A stretch of DNA of 64,000 nucleotides from Sabethes cyaneus (lineage: Eukaryota; Arthropoda; Insecta; Diptera; Culicidae), in the NCBI RefSeq assembly GCF_943734655.1, contig NC_071355.1:208865603-208929602 (forward strand), read 5' to 3'. A program made the translations under genes and the position numbers. Below are positions 45,219 to 57,253 of the stretch, piece by piece (the stretch's first letter is position 1; the number at the start of each line of letters is the position of its first letter). Below the pieces are notes generated by a model that worked only from the letters and a program-made list of their open reading frames with translations, made no database searches and was not told where the DNA came from.

Positions 45219-47759
45219 CCGTCATCCGGGGCGAGATTGTACCAAAAAAGCATATGTTTTTGTTCTTTAGCTCAGTATACACACAATTTAACGCGTGCAG
45301 GGCGCTATATCTCTGCATATTAGTGTTGATAGGAGGAAATGCTTATCAACTTAGGGACTAGATTGGTACACTTCATTGTGCCTGATTTTTAATTTCAGCT
45401 ATAACAAATTTAAATTTGTCACGAGGTTTTCAAGCCACCGTAAATCTCGCATGTGTATAATATTTCTCGATATAAATTTTCAAACTTTGGTTCATTATGT
45501 AGTACCATTACCATTATATTTCATTTATAAAACAGTTGTATTTTTTATCTTAATTTTCTTAATTACTGGCTTTACACGAAAATTTCCGAATATCCAGGTT
45601 AGTCTCAAACAATCGGTACTTACATACTGAGAATCTTTTCGTATGGTAATTTAGCATCGTTTGCTTTCGTGTCTCGCTCGTTACATTTTTCCGACAGCGG
45701 TTGTTTTAGAACGCCATTTTGAATTCATTTGAGCACACTTAGCAATGGTGCGTTCACCAACCGGAACTTTTATTGAAATCTTATAAACGTGTATTTTAAT
45801 CGTAAAATCGGTTACTTAGGAACATTGCGCGTTATTTCTATCATATGAATATCAAATATCAAAAGCTTGATAGGTTTTGTGCAGCTCCCTAATAAAGTAG
45901 TCAGAGTTTTTAAGCAAGTTCTATGGTCGAAGGATGCCAAAAAGTATCTCGCGCAGTCAATGTTTTCGATTTAATTGCCAAAATAAACCCGTTTGGCTCG
46001 GGACAGCTTTCGTGCATAGCAACAAATGTCTATCGGTATTTAATAACTGACCGCGCGCGATTTCGAACGAATCGAATATTTTGATAGCACATAACTTTCG
46101 GTGCGGTAAACTGATGATTTCTCATAGTTTTTTCCTATATCGGTATGTCGGATCTCCACAACCTGTTTCGCAATGGCCACGTAACCAAAAACGTCCTCAA
46201 ATCGTACGCGAGCTCGAATGACAGTGATCGCACCACCTGCCTCGGTGGACCCAGATCAATTCCTTTCTACTAACAACAACTCCTTCATGTGATACTTGTG
46301 GATGATGCAGAGGATTCCTCGGTCTCTAGTAGCAGCAAGTGTCGGACTAACATTCCTTTCCCTCCCAAATTGACCTGCATGGGCGTGGCCAGCTTTGCTA
46401 TTGATTATCACAAAGAATTAGATCACCAGAAAATGCACACTGAGAATGATCTGCTACTCCCAAGCATCGTTCTGAAGGTCCTTTGTGCAATCTCAGCTGA
46501 TCTAGATCAATCACGGGCAACTCACGGGCGGTCAAACTATGCTATGCTATGCTATGCTTTAGCTCAGTATACACACAATTTAGGAACTAAGTTGATTTCA
46601 AACCTGTCAATATATACTAAATTGTTCAATTAACAACTACCGTAGAGATGGTTTAGTTACAATGAAACCTAATTTTACTGGAAGTGCATGAACTTTGGCA
46701 CAATCTCGCCCCTTCTAGGGGGTGACATTGTGCCAAAAACATAAAGTTAAGCTAAAAACTAAACAGTGAACATTAGCATGTTTATGAACAATACACATAA
46801 ATATCAGTATAAAGTAGTGCATATGGGGCCGTCCAAGAACTAAGTGGACCATTAGGGACAGGGGGTCGGCCAAAAATAACGCCTCATACAAAAAGTTTGA
46901 AGGACAATAATCCGCGGAGGTATGAAATAACTAAAAATGGGTTCGTAGTCAATGGACAGCAATTAACAAGGGGGAGATATATGGAGGGCGTGTATCCTAA
47001 GGGAGCAAATCTATTTGATCATTTAACAAAAGTAACCATTACTTCGTTCGGGAACCCGCGGCCGCAGAACATGTGGCCCATCCCACCCACCTCCCCCTCC
47101 TTAAAATTGGCAGTTTATACACGGTATAATATATTCGTCTTATATTAAAGTGTTTATTCAAAGCATCTGAAATTTCCAGAGAAAAAGTTAAAATTAGTTT
47201 AAATTATTTAGCAAACCTATGATACTGTTTGCTTCAAAATAGATGATGCAATCTAATCTGTCAAAATATTGCCCTCAGTAGTAAAGAATGTGAGTATACT
47301 GGTGTATTCTGACGTATTTTTGTTGTGTATGTGAAATCCACAAATTGGATCAATCATTATGGCTTGGCACAATCTCACCCCCGTGAAACTCGAAAAGTAC
47401 AAAGTTTTGAAAAATATTATTTTCCATAATAACCTTTCAATACATTGTAAATGATTAGTTTATATACCTTCAAAATAACAAGTTGATGCGATTTCTTGTC
47501 TGGGTTGGTTTGAGCGGGACATTTTTTACAAGCGTTATTTCCGAGTATTTTTGATCGCCAACTTTGAAACCCTGTTTAGGCTAAATAGTTTGCTAATATT
47601 ATCTGTGTTCCATTCTAAATTATGAATAAATATGTTATGTTCATGATCATTTTGAATTTAGGTCACCAGTTTCTATAGATATAATAAATTTTCACAAATA
47701 AACATTTTTGGTTTTGGCACAATCTCACCCCCGTGGCACAATCTCACCCCGGATGGCGG
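45219..47759. mobile_element. 2.5-kb TA-flanked TIR element with repeated terminal words
   Basis: The ends read CCGTCATCCGGGGCGAGATT and, in reverse complement, CCGCCATCCGGGGTGAGATT (22 of 25 match), with TA on both sides (45217-45218, 47760-47761). A GGGGTGAGATTGTGCCA-type word recurs at both ends and internally at about 46693, 47363 and 47713. An outer perfect 19-bp inverted repeat (45151-45169 and 47797-47815) encloses the whole, so either two elements are nested or the TIR is composite. No transposase is recognised. It carries a gene-like passenger at 45291-46556. Confidence 0.75.
46145..46547 (+). pseudogene. Gene-like passenger with one in-frame stop, unidentified
   Basis: From ATG at 46145 one frame reads MSDLHNLFRNGHVTKNVLKS and on to residue 42, then TAA at 46271. 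The same frame continues open for about 90 more codons (including CMGVASFAIDYHKELDHQKM). Composition is more protein-like than any other frame in the window, but I do not recognise the family. It sits in a segment bounded by an exact 26-bp direct repeat (45265-45290 and 46557-46582). The segment ends in a GCTAT-repeat tail, so it may be a retroposed gene copy carrying some of its 5' leader. It is broken by the stop and probably non-functional. Confidence 0.4.
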
Positions 47760-47837
47760 TACCAAAAATATCCAAAACGCTTTTGGATTCATCAACTGGC
47801 GAAATATGGATCCTCATCCTCATCCATCCTCATCCAA

Positions 47838-47970
47838 ATGCATTCACTGCATTCTTGCCGATCTGAAAGCAGCGAATACATTTTCGTGAACAGATTTTTT
47901 GTTTCAAACAAAAAAAACTGCTTTTGAAATATACAAAATCAATGATCACTCATTTCACCTGAATGTTAAT
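47838..47970 (+). repeat. Dispersed repeat R, copy 1, right part
   Basis: AATGCATTCACTGCATTCTT and TTTTTTGTTTCAAACAAAAA, then CTGCTTTTGAAAT, match 56630-56760. With the left part at 45060-45130 this dates repeat R as older than the 2.5-kb element. Confidence 0.7.
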
Positions 47971-48104
47971 CTGAAACGAAATAAAGCAACCTATGTCAAG
48001 ATCAAATTAAAATTGTATTCGAATTTGTCTTTTTTGTTTTTGTCTGTTTTGTAATATGTTATATGTATGCATTAATTACGTTACGATTTTGTATAATTTC
48101 TTTT

Positions 48105-48225
48105 TATTTCTTTATAGTCACTTTAACAGCTTGGGTCATTCGTGACTTCAGAGGGGTAAGGATTTGACCCCGGGTTCTCGGCGTGAATGTTAACCACTAG
48201 ACAGGGATTCACTTCTTTGTGTTAT
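48105..48225 (-). repeat. Third tRNA-derived SINE family
   Basis: On the minus strand TGTCTAGTGGTTAACATTCA is an A-box-like start. CCGGGGTCAAATCCTTACCC holds a B-box (GGTCAAATCC). The body reads TGACCCAAGCTGTTAAAGTG and ends in a TATAAAGAAATAAA-type tail. Head and body differ from the other two SINE families. It is not a tRNA gene, as acceptor pairing is lacking. Confidence 0.7.
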
Positions 48226-48239
48226 TTTTAAACAATTTG

Positions 48240-50050
48240 GGCGTCCCGTTTTTTTGTATTATTTTTAATCTTATTTACATTTGTTAAACTTTTGCGATTT
48301 TTGTTAGTTTTATGTCAGTTTTTTGTTTATTTTTTAGATCATCTTTCAATCATTTTTGGACCCTTTCTACACCTGTTTGCGATCCGTGTTAGTTTCATGT
48401 GATTTCTGTATCATTTTCTGTCAGATTTGTTTTATTTCTTGAATTATTTTTCTGTTTTTGTAGTATTTTGTTGTCATTTTTATGTTCTTTGACACGCTTT
48501 TGCAATACTTTTGTGTCATTTTTTGGTCTTTTTTGTGTTTCTTTTGGTGTCATTGCCGTATCATTCCGCATCTCTTTGGATCATTTTTCATGTCTGTCAT
48601 ACAGTAATATTCCGATTTTGTCAGCCCCATGTTGAATTTTGGGCTGACAAAATAGGGAAACTGACAAAATCGGGAAATTGTTTTTCAAAATTATTTTCAA
48701 AATTCAAGACTCAAGACTCTGCAATATCGAAGACTACTACTTAAAATTAAATTTTAACCCTCAATTGATCAACCGAATGCTCAACACAATCTAATCAACC
48801 GGGCACAGCACATTAGTCCAGAACCTTTTTTGGTGCGCATTAGAGTTTTGGGCGGGAAAACTTGGTTTTAGGTTTATGGAACCTTTGAAAGAGTTTCTTA
48901 AAATTACAAGTTCTATTGTCTAGCGGAATTCAAATTTTGATTAGTCCCCTTAAAAGTGCAATAAAAAATTTACTTTGCTTTAATTTCAATATAACACATT
49001 GATGTGTTCTGCGTAGTTTTATAGCATATTAAATACAAAAAAATGGCTGAACACCTTCTATCTCTTCAGTAAAGATAGAAAAATCCTATTTCTCGTAAAT
49101 AAAAAATCGGTAAAATCAGTTTTTCTATTTTAGCTGTTTTTGTAGTTGTTGTATGACTTTTTCCTGTTTTACAAAGTTGTACAAATAGTAAAAATACACA
49201 ACATTGCTGAATATAGTATACCTCTCTCTATGCTCCTTTAGGAACTATAGAACTTTTAATGTAATGTAAACTTTCAATGTATTCTAATTTTGACCAAGAA
49301 TTACTCGCAAAAAAGTATCATTTTATTCAAAAACTCTCCCCAAAGCATCAGTATAGTTTCATGCCGGCTGAAAAGTTGTATAAATCATGTTTAAAACCAC
49401 AAAAGTTAAACAAAATTTTTAGGCTGACAAAATTGGGATAAAAAGCTGATACAATCGGGGGTTGACAAAATCGGGAGTTGATAAAATCTGAACATTACTG
49501 TATTTTTATACTTTTTGAACCATTTTTCTGTTGTTTTCTGGTCATTTTAGTATCTTTTTTGGCATATTGTTTATAGTATTTCATTTCAGTTTTGAATTAT
49601 TTTTCTGTTTTGTAACATTTTGGTTCCATTTTTGTATCAGTTTGTTGTCATATTTGTGTTCTTTGACACACTTTTGTATTACTTTTGTTTTATTTTCGGG
49701 CCATCTTTGTGTTTATTTTTGTGTTATTTTCGTGTCATTCCGTATCTCTTAGTATAATTTTTGATGTCATTTTTGTATTATTTCTGAAACAGTTTTGCCA
49801 TTATTTTCTGGTGATTTTAGTGCCATTTTTTGTATTTTTTATAACGATTTTGAATATGATTTGTATTTTTTTTTTTGCTTTTTTTTGTATATCTGTGTCG
49901 TTTTGTATATTTTTGTGTTTATTTTTCTATTTTTTATTTATTGTTGTAACATTTTTTGTTTGGTTTCTTTATAGCATTTTTGAATATTTTTTTGTGCGAC
50001 ACCGATTTCTGTATTATTATTGTTACATTCTAGTGTTTAATATTTTTTGA
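48240..50050 (+). repeat. T-rich degenerate minisatellite tract
   Basis: Words of the type TTTTGTGTCATTTTTG and TGTTCTTTGACAC repeat loosely on both sides of the element at 48602-49500. For example, TGTTCTTTGACACGCTTTTG (about 48482) matches TGTTCTTTGACACACTTTTG (about 49659). The tract reappears weakly at 50350-50520. The Phe-rich open frames here are composition artefacts. Confidence 0.8.
48602..49500. mobile_element. 899-bp Tigger/pogo-like MITE
   Basis: The ends read CAGTAATATTCCGATTTTGT and, in reverse complement, CAGTAATGTTCAGATTTTAT. TA flanks are at 48600-48601 and 49501-49502. Next to each end are repeated words of the type GCTGACAAAATCGGG (48640-48675 and 49421-49485). The interior is AT-rich without a transposase. 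It is cleanly inserted in the T-rich tract, which continues on both sides. Confidence 0.85.
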
Positions 50051-51389
50051 AACGGTAGTTCTTTTACAAATGACGAAGGGACGATAAAAGAAATTAATGA
50101 AAATTTTAGAGTGAAGATGAAAGAGCGGAAAGGTTTGAGGGGGGGGGGGGGGTTATTAGTTGCTACGCTTAACAAGTGGTCGTTGTGACTGCAACCTTTT
50201 GTCCAATGCTGGAAGGTGCATGGGTCGAACCAAGTTATAATCTGAAATTATAATCGGATTCGAACTTTGTATTGCTATAAAAGAATACTTTTGTTGCCAA
50301 AATCGAACCACGCCTAAACCGAAGTCCCACTGTATTAGTTTTGAAACTTTTTCCAATTATTTTTGTTTCCTTTTGGTGCCATTTTTGTATCTTTTTGGTA
50401 GGTACCATTTTGGTTTTACTATTGTTGTAATAATTCATTTTTGTCCCATTGCAATGCCATTTGTATATCACATATGTGCCATTTTTGTTGTTTATGTGGC
50501 AGTTCTATGCTATTATGTCATTTCAGTATTTAAAAATAATATCATACTGATGTTATTTTGTCTAATATTGCTTCATGGGCGCCATAAAGAATCCGTAGAT
50601 TAAACAAAGTGATGCATGCGGAGAAGTGTGTGACGCGTATACGGGGATAGAACTGTGAAGATAAAAAACTAGGTATTAGGCCAGCTAATATAGCGGGCGG
50701 CGGTAGTTTAGTTAGTAACACTTTCGGGTACCAATCGAAAGAAAGTGGATGCGGACCCCACCAGCTACGGCCCCGATATATTTGTGGTCAATATCTAATA
50801 TTATAAGAAATGTTTGTTCTACGACGATATAGTACAAGAGTTATGAAATTTTTAGATAAGCGAGGACCATGAAAATTGGAAAATTTCCATTAGGAACTTT
50901 TGAAAAATTGGAGATTTTGAATTTTTAAATATTATTTTTTTGGGGAGAACTTCTGCGAATAATTTCTGTCGTTCTTTAATAGCCAATCGTCCACGGGCAA
51001 CGACCAAATGTCCTTCTTCCATTGGACTAGTGATGACGAAAACATGGGTAGTAAAAAACATTTTAAATAATCAATAAAATATTCGTGTCCGAACATACAA
51101 CGTCGACTAAGAGGTATTCAATACAGCGACAAAACGAAGCCGCGGGGCCAAAGGCTCGAATGTTTATCAAATGAAAATAAACTAATTTAACGTTTTCGCC
51201 TCCCAAAACAACGAGTCGCACCCTTCGTCAAAAAACTTCCCAGAAAATGGAAGACGAAAAGCCTCTAGGCGTAATGTAATTATACGATTTTTAATGGATA
51301 ATGATTGAGGTTTAATTGCATTGCTCTTAAGTATTACCTTGTTTCTCTTCTCAGTTCGTTTATCGTCCCAATACGTCTTTACCTTCCAG
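50051..51389. other. Unassigned interval with poly-G run
   Basis: A poly-G run lies at 50139-50152. A degenerate tRNA-like word GCATGGGTCGAACC at about 50218 could be a SINE remnant but is too weak to call. The segment at 50820-50910 resembles 44090-44200. No gene is seen. Confidence 0.4.
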
Positions 51390-51560
51390 TTCGCCTCGTC
51401 TTAAGTACGAAGTGCGACTGGAAGAGGCTGCAAGAGTCACTAGGATTGTAGCACTAACCCTGCCCTTTGTCCTGTACTCTAGGAGCTGGCTGTCAAGTCT
51501 ATCTAATAAAAACAGAAGGTCAAGTTCCGAATGCGGAATGTAGCACCAAGGCTTTGCTTT
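51390..51560 (+). repeat. tRNA-derived SINE, family S (copy 6, 5' decayed)
   Basis: CTGGAAGAGGCTGCAAGAGT, CACTAGGATTGTAGCACTAA and AGAAGGTCAAGTTCCGAATG match the body and tail of the copies at 210 and 22850. The tRNA-like head is largely lost. Confidence 0.8.
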
Positions 51561-54500
51561 GTTTGCGTCTTTGCCAACGCTAAATAAACAAAACAACATT
51601 GCGAAGCCGTTATTCGTTTAAATAAATTAATTAGGTAATTTGATTTATACTGGAAAATGGTAAATATTGTCAAGCTCTTGTCTAAAACAAGATTCATACA
51701 TTTCAATCGTTTGCCGTATACAGTCATTGTAGCTTTCACTTGATTCCAAGATTGGATCTTCGGGCTAAAAAAAAATTCTTAATCGCCCCTATTGTAATAC
51801 AAGGAAAACATAGGTTTCAACTGTACACTTCAAAAGTTTGTTATGTGGTATTTAATAATTAAATACCCCGTAAAGGCTAATTTTCCATTATATTCAGATA
51901 CATTTCCACATATTTTGCTCACCTAAACTTTCCCCTTTGTAGTGAAAGAATTATCATCTTTCCATTTGCCAAACCGATGGCAAACAATCACGGAACAAAC
52001 ATTACAACAATTACCTCGCAGTCAGTATCTATCTAGCAGCAAAAAAAATAGTCATGCAATTGGATCTGTTTCCTATCTACTTTACCAGTATTTCTCTTAA
52101 AATAACGTGATAAAAAGCTAATTTCTATCGTAACCCTGCGAGATTTCTACAGCACAAGAGAATTGCGCAATAAAATCGTAGGTTTTATGTCGGTCGTTAC
52201 AAAAAAGTTATTTTCCGTTTTTTTGTTTTCGCACGGCGGTGTGGTATACCTTCACTATAAGAACTCCACCGAGAGGACTTTCCAGAAACGGAGCGGAAAC
52301 AAATCAAAACTTGTCAGCATGAATCAGGACAAAGAAATTAATCATAACAAATGTAGTACGCGCAAAACAATGATACCGGATCGCCCCGGGGAGAAATGCT
52401 TCGTACCAAGCCGGTGCGCGGTGCCAGTTCTCCAAGCCAAATGAAATTTTCTTTGCCCTCCTCCTGGTTAGTGCCCGCAGCCAATGTGACAGCCGCGCTC
52501 TATCTCCCACAAGTCTGACCTAGATAGCAAAAAACTAATGATGTCTTCGTAGCAATAATTTAAGAATTGTTTGCCCGGTTCCGGTTTCCGTTGAAATGGA
52601 GGATGGTGTTTACTACACGTTGCTCGCTTCCGAATTTCCGAGTAAAAATTGACTTTTATCCAAAAACAGCATTGTTTACTGCTTTCGAGAAACTCACGTG
52701 CACCATAGCAGCAACTTTGCGAGTCGAAATCGAACCTTGCCTATTGGCTATAGCCTGGGCGGATATTCTTGAGATATTTTTCTTTTGTTTTCACTTGGCT
52801 GTCAAGTTGTATAGGAAGTGAAAAACACAATGCCGCTGTCTTATAAATCCATTGTTTGCGCCATACGTTCCTCGAATGGACTTTAAAGCAATTTTAAATC
52901 GAACTTTGTTTTATTGAAAAATTATCTTCGATCTTCGAGACGCAGATGTAGGCCTAACAGATAAAATTACTGTAATTAAAGACGAGAGGCGAGTTTAATA
53001 CTATGATCAATGAAAAATGAAAAACTCCAACAAAAAGTCAAAACCAAAACTGCACGAAAATGTGGAAAATATTCTAAATATTTTTTTTCCAATATTTGAT
53101 CCTCTTATTCTAAAAAGTTTGCACATCAGTTAATTTATTACATCCATTCATTATATCATATTATTCATCCTTCCATATCGGTTCGGTAGATTTCACTTTA
53201 GATATACAAGTACCAAAACAAAGGTCCATTCATTCATATCATAGCTTGCCGCTTGTTTGTGCAGCTTACCTGTTCATTAAGATAGTCCAAATATGCTTCC
53301 CGTGCCGTGTGCCGTGTATTTGACCCATACGACATGGCGACCAACCACTGCGTTGCGTTGGCGTTGGCGTTGGCGTTGGCACTGTAACTGGAGATAGCAA
53401 GAGCATAGGCTATGAGCTGGTTGGCGACGATGGCACTGATCAGGATGATAGTGTCTCACACGGACGCTACAATGGGTGCCGCAGAGTGCCCTGGTTGTGA
53501 ACAATGCCAAAACACACGTGATCCGTGAACAAATACCGTCATCGTCCCCGGCAGACATCGCTTGCATCGCATTGGTATGCGTACCTTCGAAATTTACAAT
53601 GAGCACAGTGTGCTAAGCAGATTGTGATTGAAAATGGCTCCATTTTGCAGTTATTATCAAGAGGCACTCACCCGGAACAGGGGTTTAATTTTGGCTGTGG
53701 TACGGGACAATGATGATTGGTTTATTGTGGTTGACGATGCCATGGGCATACCCACGTGTTTTCGGGTTATCAAGCTGGTTGCAAAATTAATGCAAAGGTG
53801 GAAAGATATAGATATTCAGAAAAACCATTCTCAAGTGTCACGCTGCCGTTAATATTAGGTGGATAAGTACCGAGATATGTTCAATTTGTTGAGGTAACTT
53901 AGTACAAAGCCTTGATTTTCAGACAGAAACTGAAAGTAATTTTATTCATTGTACGTGCTGGGTACAAATGATACTTCTTGTAGAGCGAAATCCTGTTAGA
54001 ATGCTCAATTTATTTCCAGTAATAAAAAAGTTTCGAATCGTTTTCTGTCCGAGACACAACATAAGCTTTATTTGTTTCTTCACGAAAGTGTACTGCAAAT
54101 GTACTCGTTGTACTGTTGCTATCTAATCACCCAAACTTTGTGTAAACTTTAATGCATATACACATTTGTTTTTTTTCTGTTGATAACATAAATTGAATTA
54201 GCGTAGGTGGAATATTTTGGTTACGATGCTTTTTATACTCGAAACAAGGAAATGTAAAAGAAAATAATACTTGAGAAAAAAGATGTACCACGATGCTGAT
54301 AGGAATGTTGCAACTGCTGTTGCTATTGCACTGTTGAATTATTCATACATACACAACCCACGGAAGGAGCAGGGAATTTCGTCTTGTGTTTTGTGCCAGA
54401 GAGTTGGGAACAAATGGTAACTTCTTGCTATGAAAGATATGCTGTACAATTCGGTTGCACTTCTTTTTTGGTGCGGTTTTGACGGTTCAACGGTTTAGCG

Positions 54501-55239
54501 TTTTCCAGAAAAGTCTGCGATAGTTCCGACAAGTGTAGTGGGTAGAGCCGGCGATTGAAAAGTTAGCTTCGCTTCGTACCGTCAAGTGCACTGTACGCTC
54601 CTTGGGGAAACCAATTGAACTATCAAGGATAAAGGGCGTAGCTGCACGTAGGCACTGGATTATCTTTTTATATAGCAAAGTAGATACAAATAACACAAAA
54701 TATGTAATTGTGAATGGTATAATATATGCTGAAAGTAGAAAGAGTATCTTAAATTTGATAAAAGAAATAGAGTTTTTATAAGTTATCAACTTAGCAAGTA
54801 TATGCAAGTATATTGGCTTCATCGCGCCTATTTTTGCTTTCAGGTATTGCGAATCAATTTGCAATGTGTGTTTATCTTCATCTCCACGAAAATTGTCAAA
54901 AATTTGATACTGCTTCGTCGATAATGGTCAATTATCTTAAATTAATTTTGATCAAATCATTTATGAAGCTAAATATTATTCTCAGTTCTCGTTAGTTGCG
55001 CCCAGGTGTTCAGGTTCTGGGTATTTTAATGCAAAGGATCAGTATAGCTTACTGTCACGCCTCGTTTGTTGCAAAAGCTTTGACAGTTTCGCAGTTTTAA
55101 ATTTGAGATTTGCAATTTGTGTTATTCTGCGGAACGTGAATTAACAGCATTTACAATAATGTCTTATGTGGAGAACCGAATATATGAGTCTCGGAGCGTG
55201 GTCGCCGGCCGCCCGATCATATCAGCTGTCACGATGAAC
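51561..55239. other. Unassigned interval
   Basis: No gene is recognised. A short GTTGGC repeat lies at about 53355-53383. Patches at 52150-52800 and 53270-53850 are GC-richer. A donor-like CAG/GTAAGC on the minus strand near 53265-53275 has no partner site that I can support. The open frames at 52163-52444, 53277-53606 and 53628-53852 show no domains. Confidence 0.4.
53355..53383. repeat. GTTGGC hexanucleotide repeat
   Basis: Four to five tandem copies of GTTGGC. Confidence 0.85.
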
Positions 55240-55620
55240 CATGATCCGTACCTTCCCTTATTGATACAAATCCTATCGGTCGGTTGTTCCGACCTTTCAG
55301 CCGAAGGCACGGGATGATGAGGCTAACTTGCTTTCGGTCTTCTTCTTCAGCTTCTGCTAGACTTTACTGTCGTGCAGCTTTGTCGGACGGCCGGACCCAC
55401 ACTTCCGTTCGACGCTTTCGCGTTTCTCTAGAAAGGAGAGGATGTTGTAAATGCTAGATCGGCTATATCTAGCGGAACAAAGTACCTCATGATGTCTAAT
55501 TTTTGTTTGCTCCGGGACGGAGCTGTCAATACGAACAAAACATCGAACGTAGTTGTTTGACTGTTGTTGCCTTGTCTGATGCAAATCAACTGATAACGCT
55601 GTCAAGCCATTTCTGTACAC
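55240..55620 (-). pseudogene. Tc1/mariner-like transposase relic, N-terminal part
   Basis: The minus-strand frame at 55357-55620 reads RSSIYNILSFLEKRESVERK followed by CGSGRPTKLHDSKV. This is the end of the paired-type helix-turn-helix DNA-binding domain and its linker (the 'GSGRPxKL' block) of Tc1/mariner transposases. The frame then stops, and downstream sequence on the minus strand decays with several stops. No catalytic D is visible and no terminal repeats were found. It is a dead fragment. A host gene derived from a transposase is unlikely given the decay. Confidence 0.7.
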
Positions 55621-55747
55621 AACCAGCTTCCTACGATTGACGATGCATTAGTGGATTCACCGCCAGGTGACAGGTTAATCACGTAAAAAATGATTAAAAT
55701 CAGGTCGTTTCTTTAATGAATACGTTGAATATGTATTTATAGTATTT

Positions 55748-56417
55748 CAGGCCGGACTCGATTATCCGGGGACTCGATTAACCGGGGATTCGATTATCCG
55801 GGGATTCGATTATCCGGGTTTTTCGACTCGATTATCCGGGTGAAAAAAAAATTATTTTTTTTTCAAAGGTTTATTTTAAACCTTAATGTTATAGTTTTCA
55901 TGCTACATGATGATTCCAACTTGACAAGTATTGATACACCTCCCTAAAGCTACAAAATTTCTTTCTTATATTCCTTTTATCGGCGAACAAGACAAAAATA
56001 AATCCTGCGATAATGGAATCAATTTTTTTACTCAAAAATCATCATCATCATCACCATTACCATCATCATCATCGTAATCATCAATAAAAAAATTGCAAAA
56101 AAGGAATTTTATGACTTTAGGGGAGATCGATCAATAATAAAAAAACGTTTATAATACATAAATATTGAAAAACATAACATACAAAAAATAATATTGTACC
56201 AAAAAAAATTATCAGTGGAAAAAATCGTAAGAAAGGAATTTTCTGACTTTTGGGAAGATAGATCAATAATAAATAAAACATTTCTGATACCTAAAAGTCA
56301 AAAAACTTGATATGCCTAAAAAAAATTTGTACCAAAAATGATGATTCGATTATCCGGGTGATTCGATTATCGGGGCTGAAAATAAAAATTGTCACCCGGA
56401 TAATCGAGTCCGGGCTG
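55748..56417. mobile_element. 670-bp Tigger/pogo-like MITE with CGATTATCCGGG words
   Basis: The ends read CAGGCCGGACTCGATTATCC and, in reverse complement, CAGCCCGGACTCGATTATCC (22 of 23 match). The right flank is TA; the left is TT, so the duplication is not intact. At least five GATTCGATTATCCGGG-type words are stacked at the left end and two or three at the right. Inside are an ATC microsatellite (about 56037-56085) and a duplicated block of about 115 bp (at 56095 and 56225). No transposase frame is present. Confidence 0.85.
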
Positions 56418-56539
56418 TATAGTATAAATCGTAATATCAGTCTTTAATTTTGAAAGCATACATCCGATTCCGCCGACAATACATAAGCATGAGTTGTAGG
56501 CTAGTTCGAAATAATTCTTAACTCACAAACTAACGAGAA

Positions 56540-56775
56540 ACTATCACCGTCTGTTAATAGGAAATTAGCAGTCATTAACTCTTCGTCGGAGAGCCCAATT
56601 TCGGAAGCAGTTTTTGGGCCCTGTTTATTAAAATGTATTCACTGCATTTTTCTTGCCAATCTGAGCACAGTGAATATATTTTTATAAACAGAATTTTTGT
56701 TTCAAACACAAAAAACTGCTTTTGAAATTGGCGAAATCGATGACGACTAATTTCACCTTAAAGTAAATGTAGCCT
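56540..56775 (+). repeat. Dispersed repeat R, copy 2 (uninterrupted)
   Basis: GGAAATTAGCAGTCATTAAC, CGTCGGAGAGCCCAATTTCG, TGTATTCACTGCATTTTTCT and AAAAAACTGCTTTTGAAATT match the split copy at 45060-47970. This copy shows the pre-insertion arrangement. Confidence 0.75.
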
Positions 56776-57253
56776 GAGTAAGTGGGTATAGCAATCATTG
56801 TACATTCTGAACTTTTGATGAATGTCCGTAGGTAGCATTTAATAAACTATGGGATTTTATACAAAGAAATCTGAAAATATTGTATTTTAAGTGTCACACA
56901 GTCTCGGTCACAAATGATGGCTTGTTACCAGCGTTGACAACTTTCTTGAGTGGAAAATTATGTAGGTATGGAATGGTCACTGAAGCAAACCTTAGTAAGT
57001 TTGTGTAACGTTCCTCATCCAAGGTTCGATCCACGGTTCCCTTAGTTCTATCGATTAAGTTTAAATTTTGCATTATACTGTGGGTGGGTATGGGTGTATG
57101 GGTGAGTAGTAAAAACTGTAAGTGTTTTTTGGACATGTTTAATTAAAAATGGGTTAATCACAGATGTGTCCGCATATTTTGCGTTTAGAGTGTATGCAAA
57201 TGTCAACACAGATTGTAAGTTTGTTTTGAATTTTCATTCGTTTCGTAAGAGTC

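Noticed and set aside
46830..47110. Separate MITE starting GGGGCCGTCCAAGAACTAAG
   Set aside because: Start resembles common insect MITE ends but the opposite end was not found.
48105..48225. Functional tRNA gene
   Set aside because: Same reasoning: box-like words with a SINE body and no acceptor stem.
50150..50235. Another SINE head with B-box-like GGGTCGAACC
   Set aside because: Only one short word matches and no body or second copy supports it.
53265..53606. Minus-strand exon with CAG/GTAAGC donor
   Set aside because: No acceptor, and the open frame has low-complexity and no family; the site alone is not enough.
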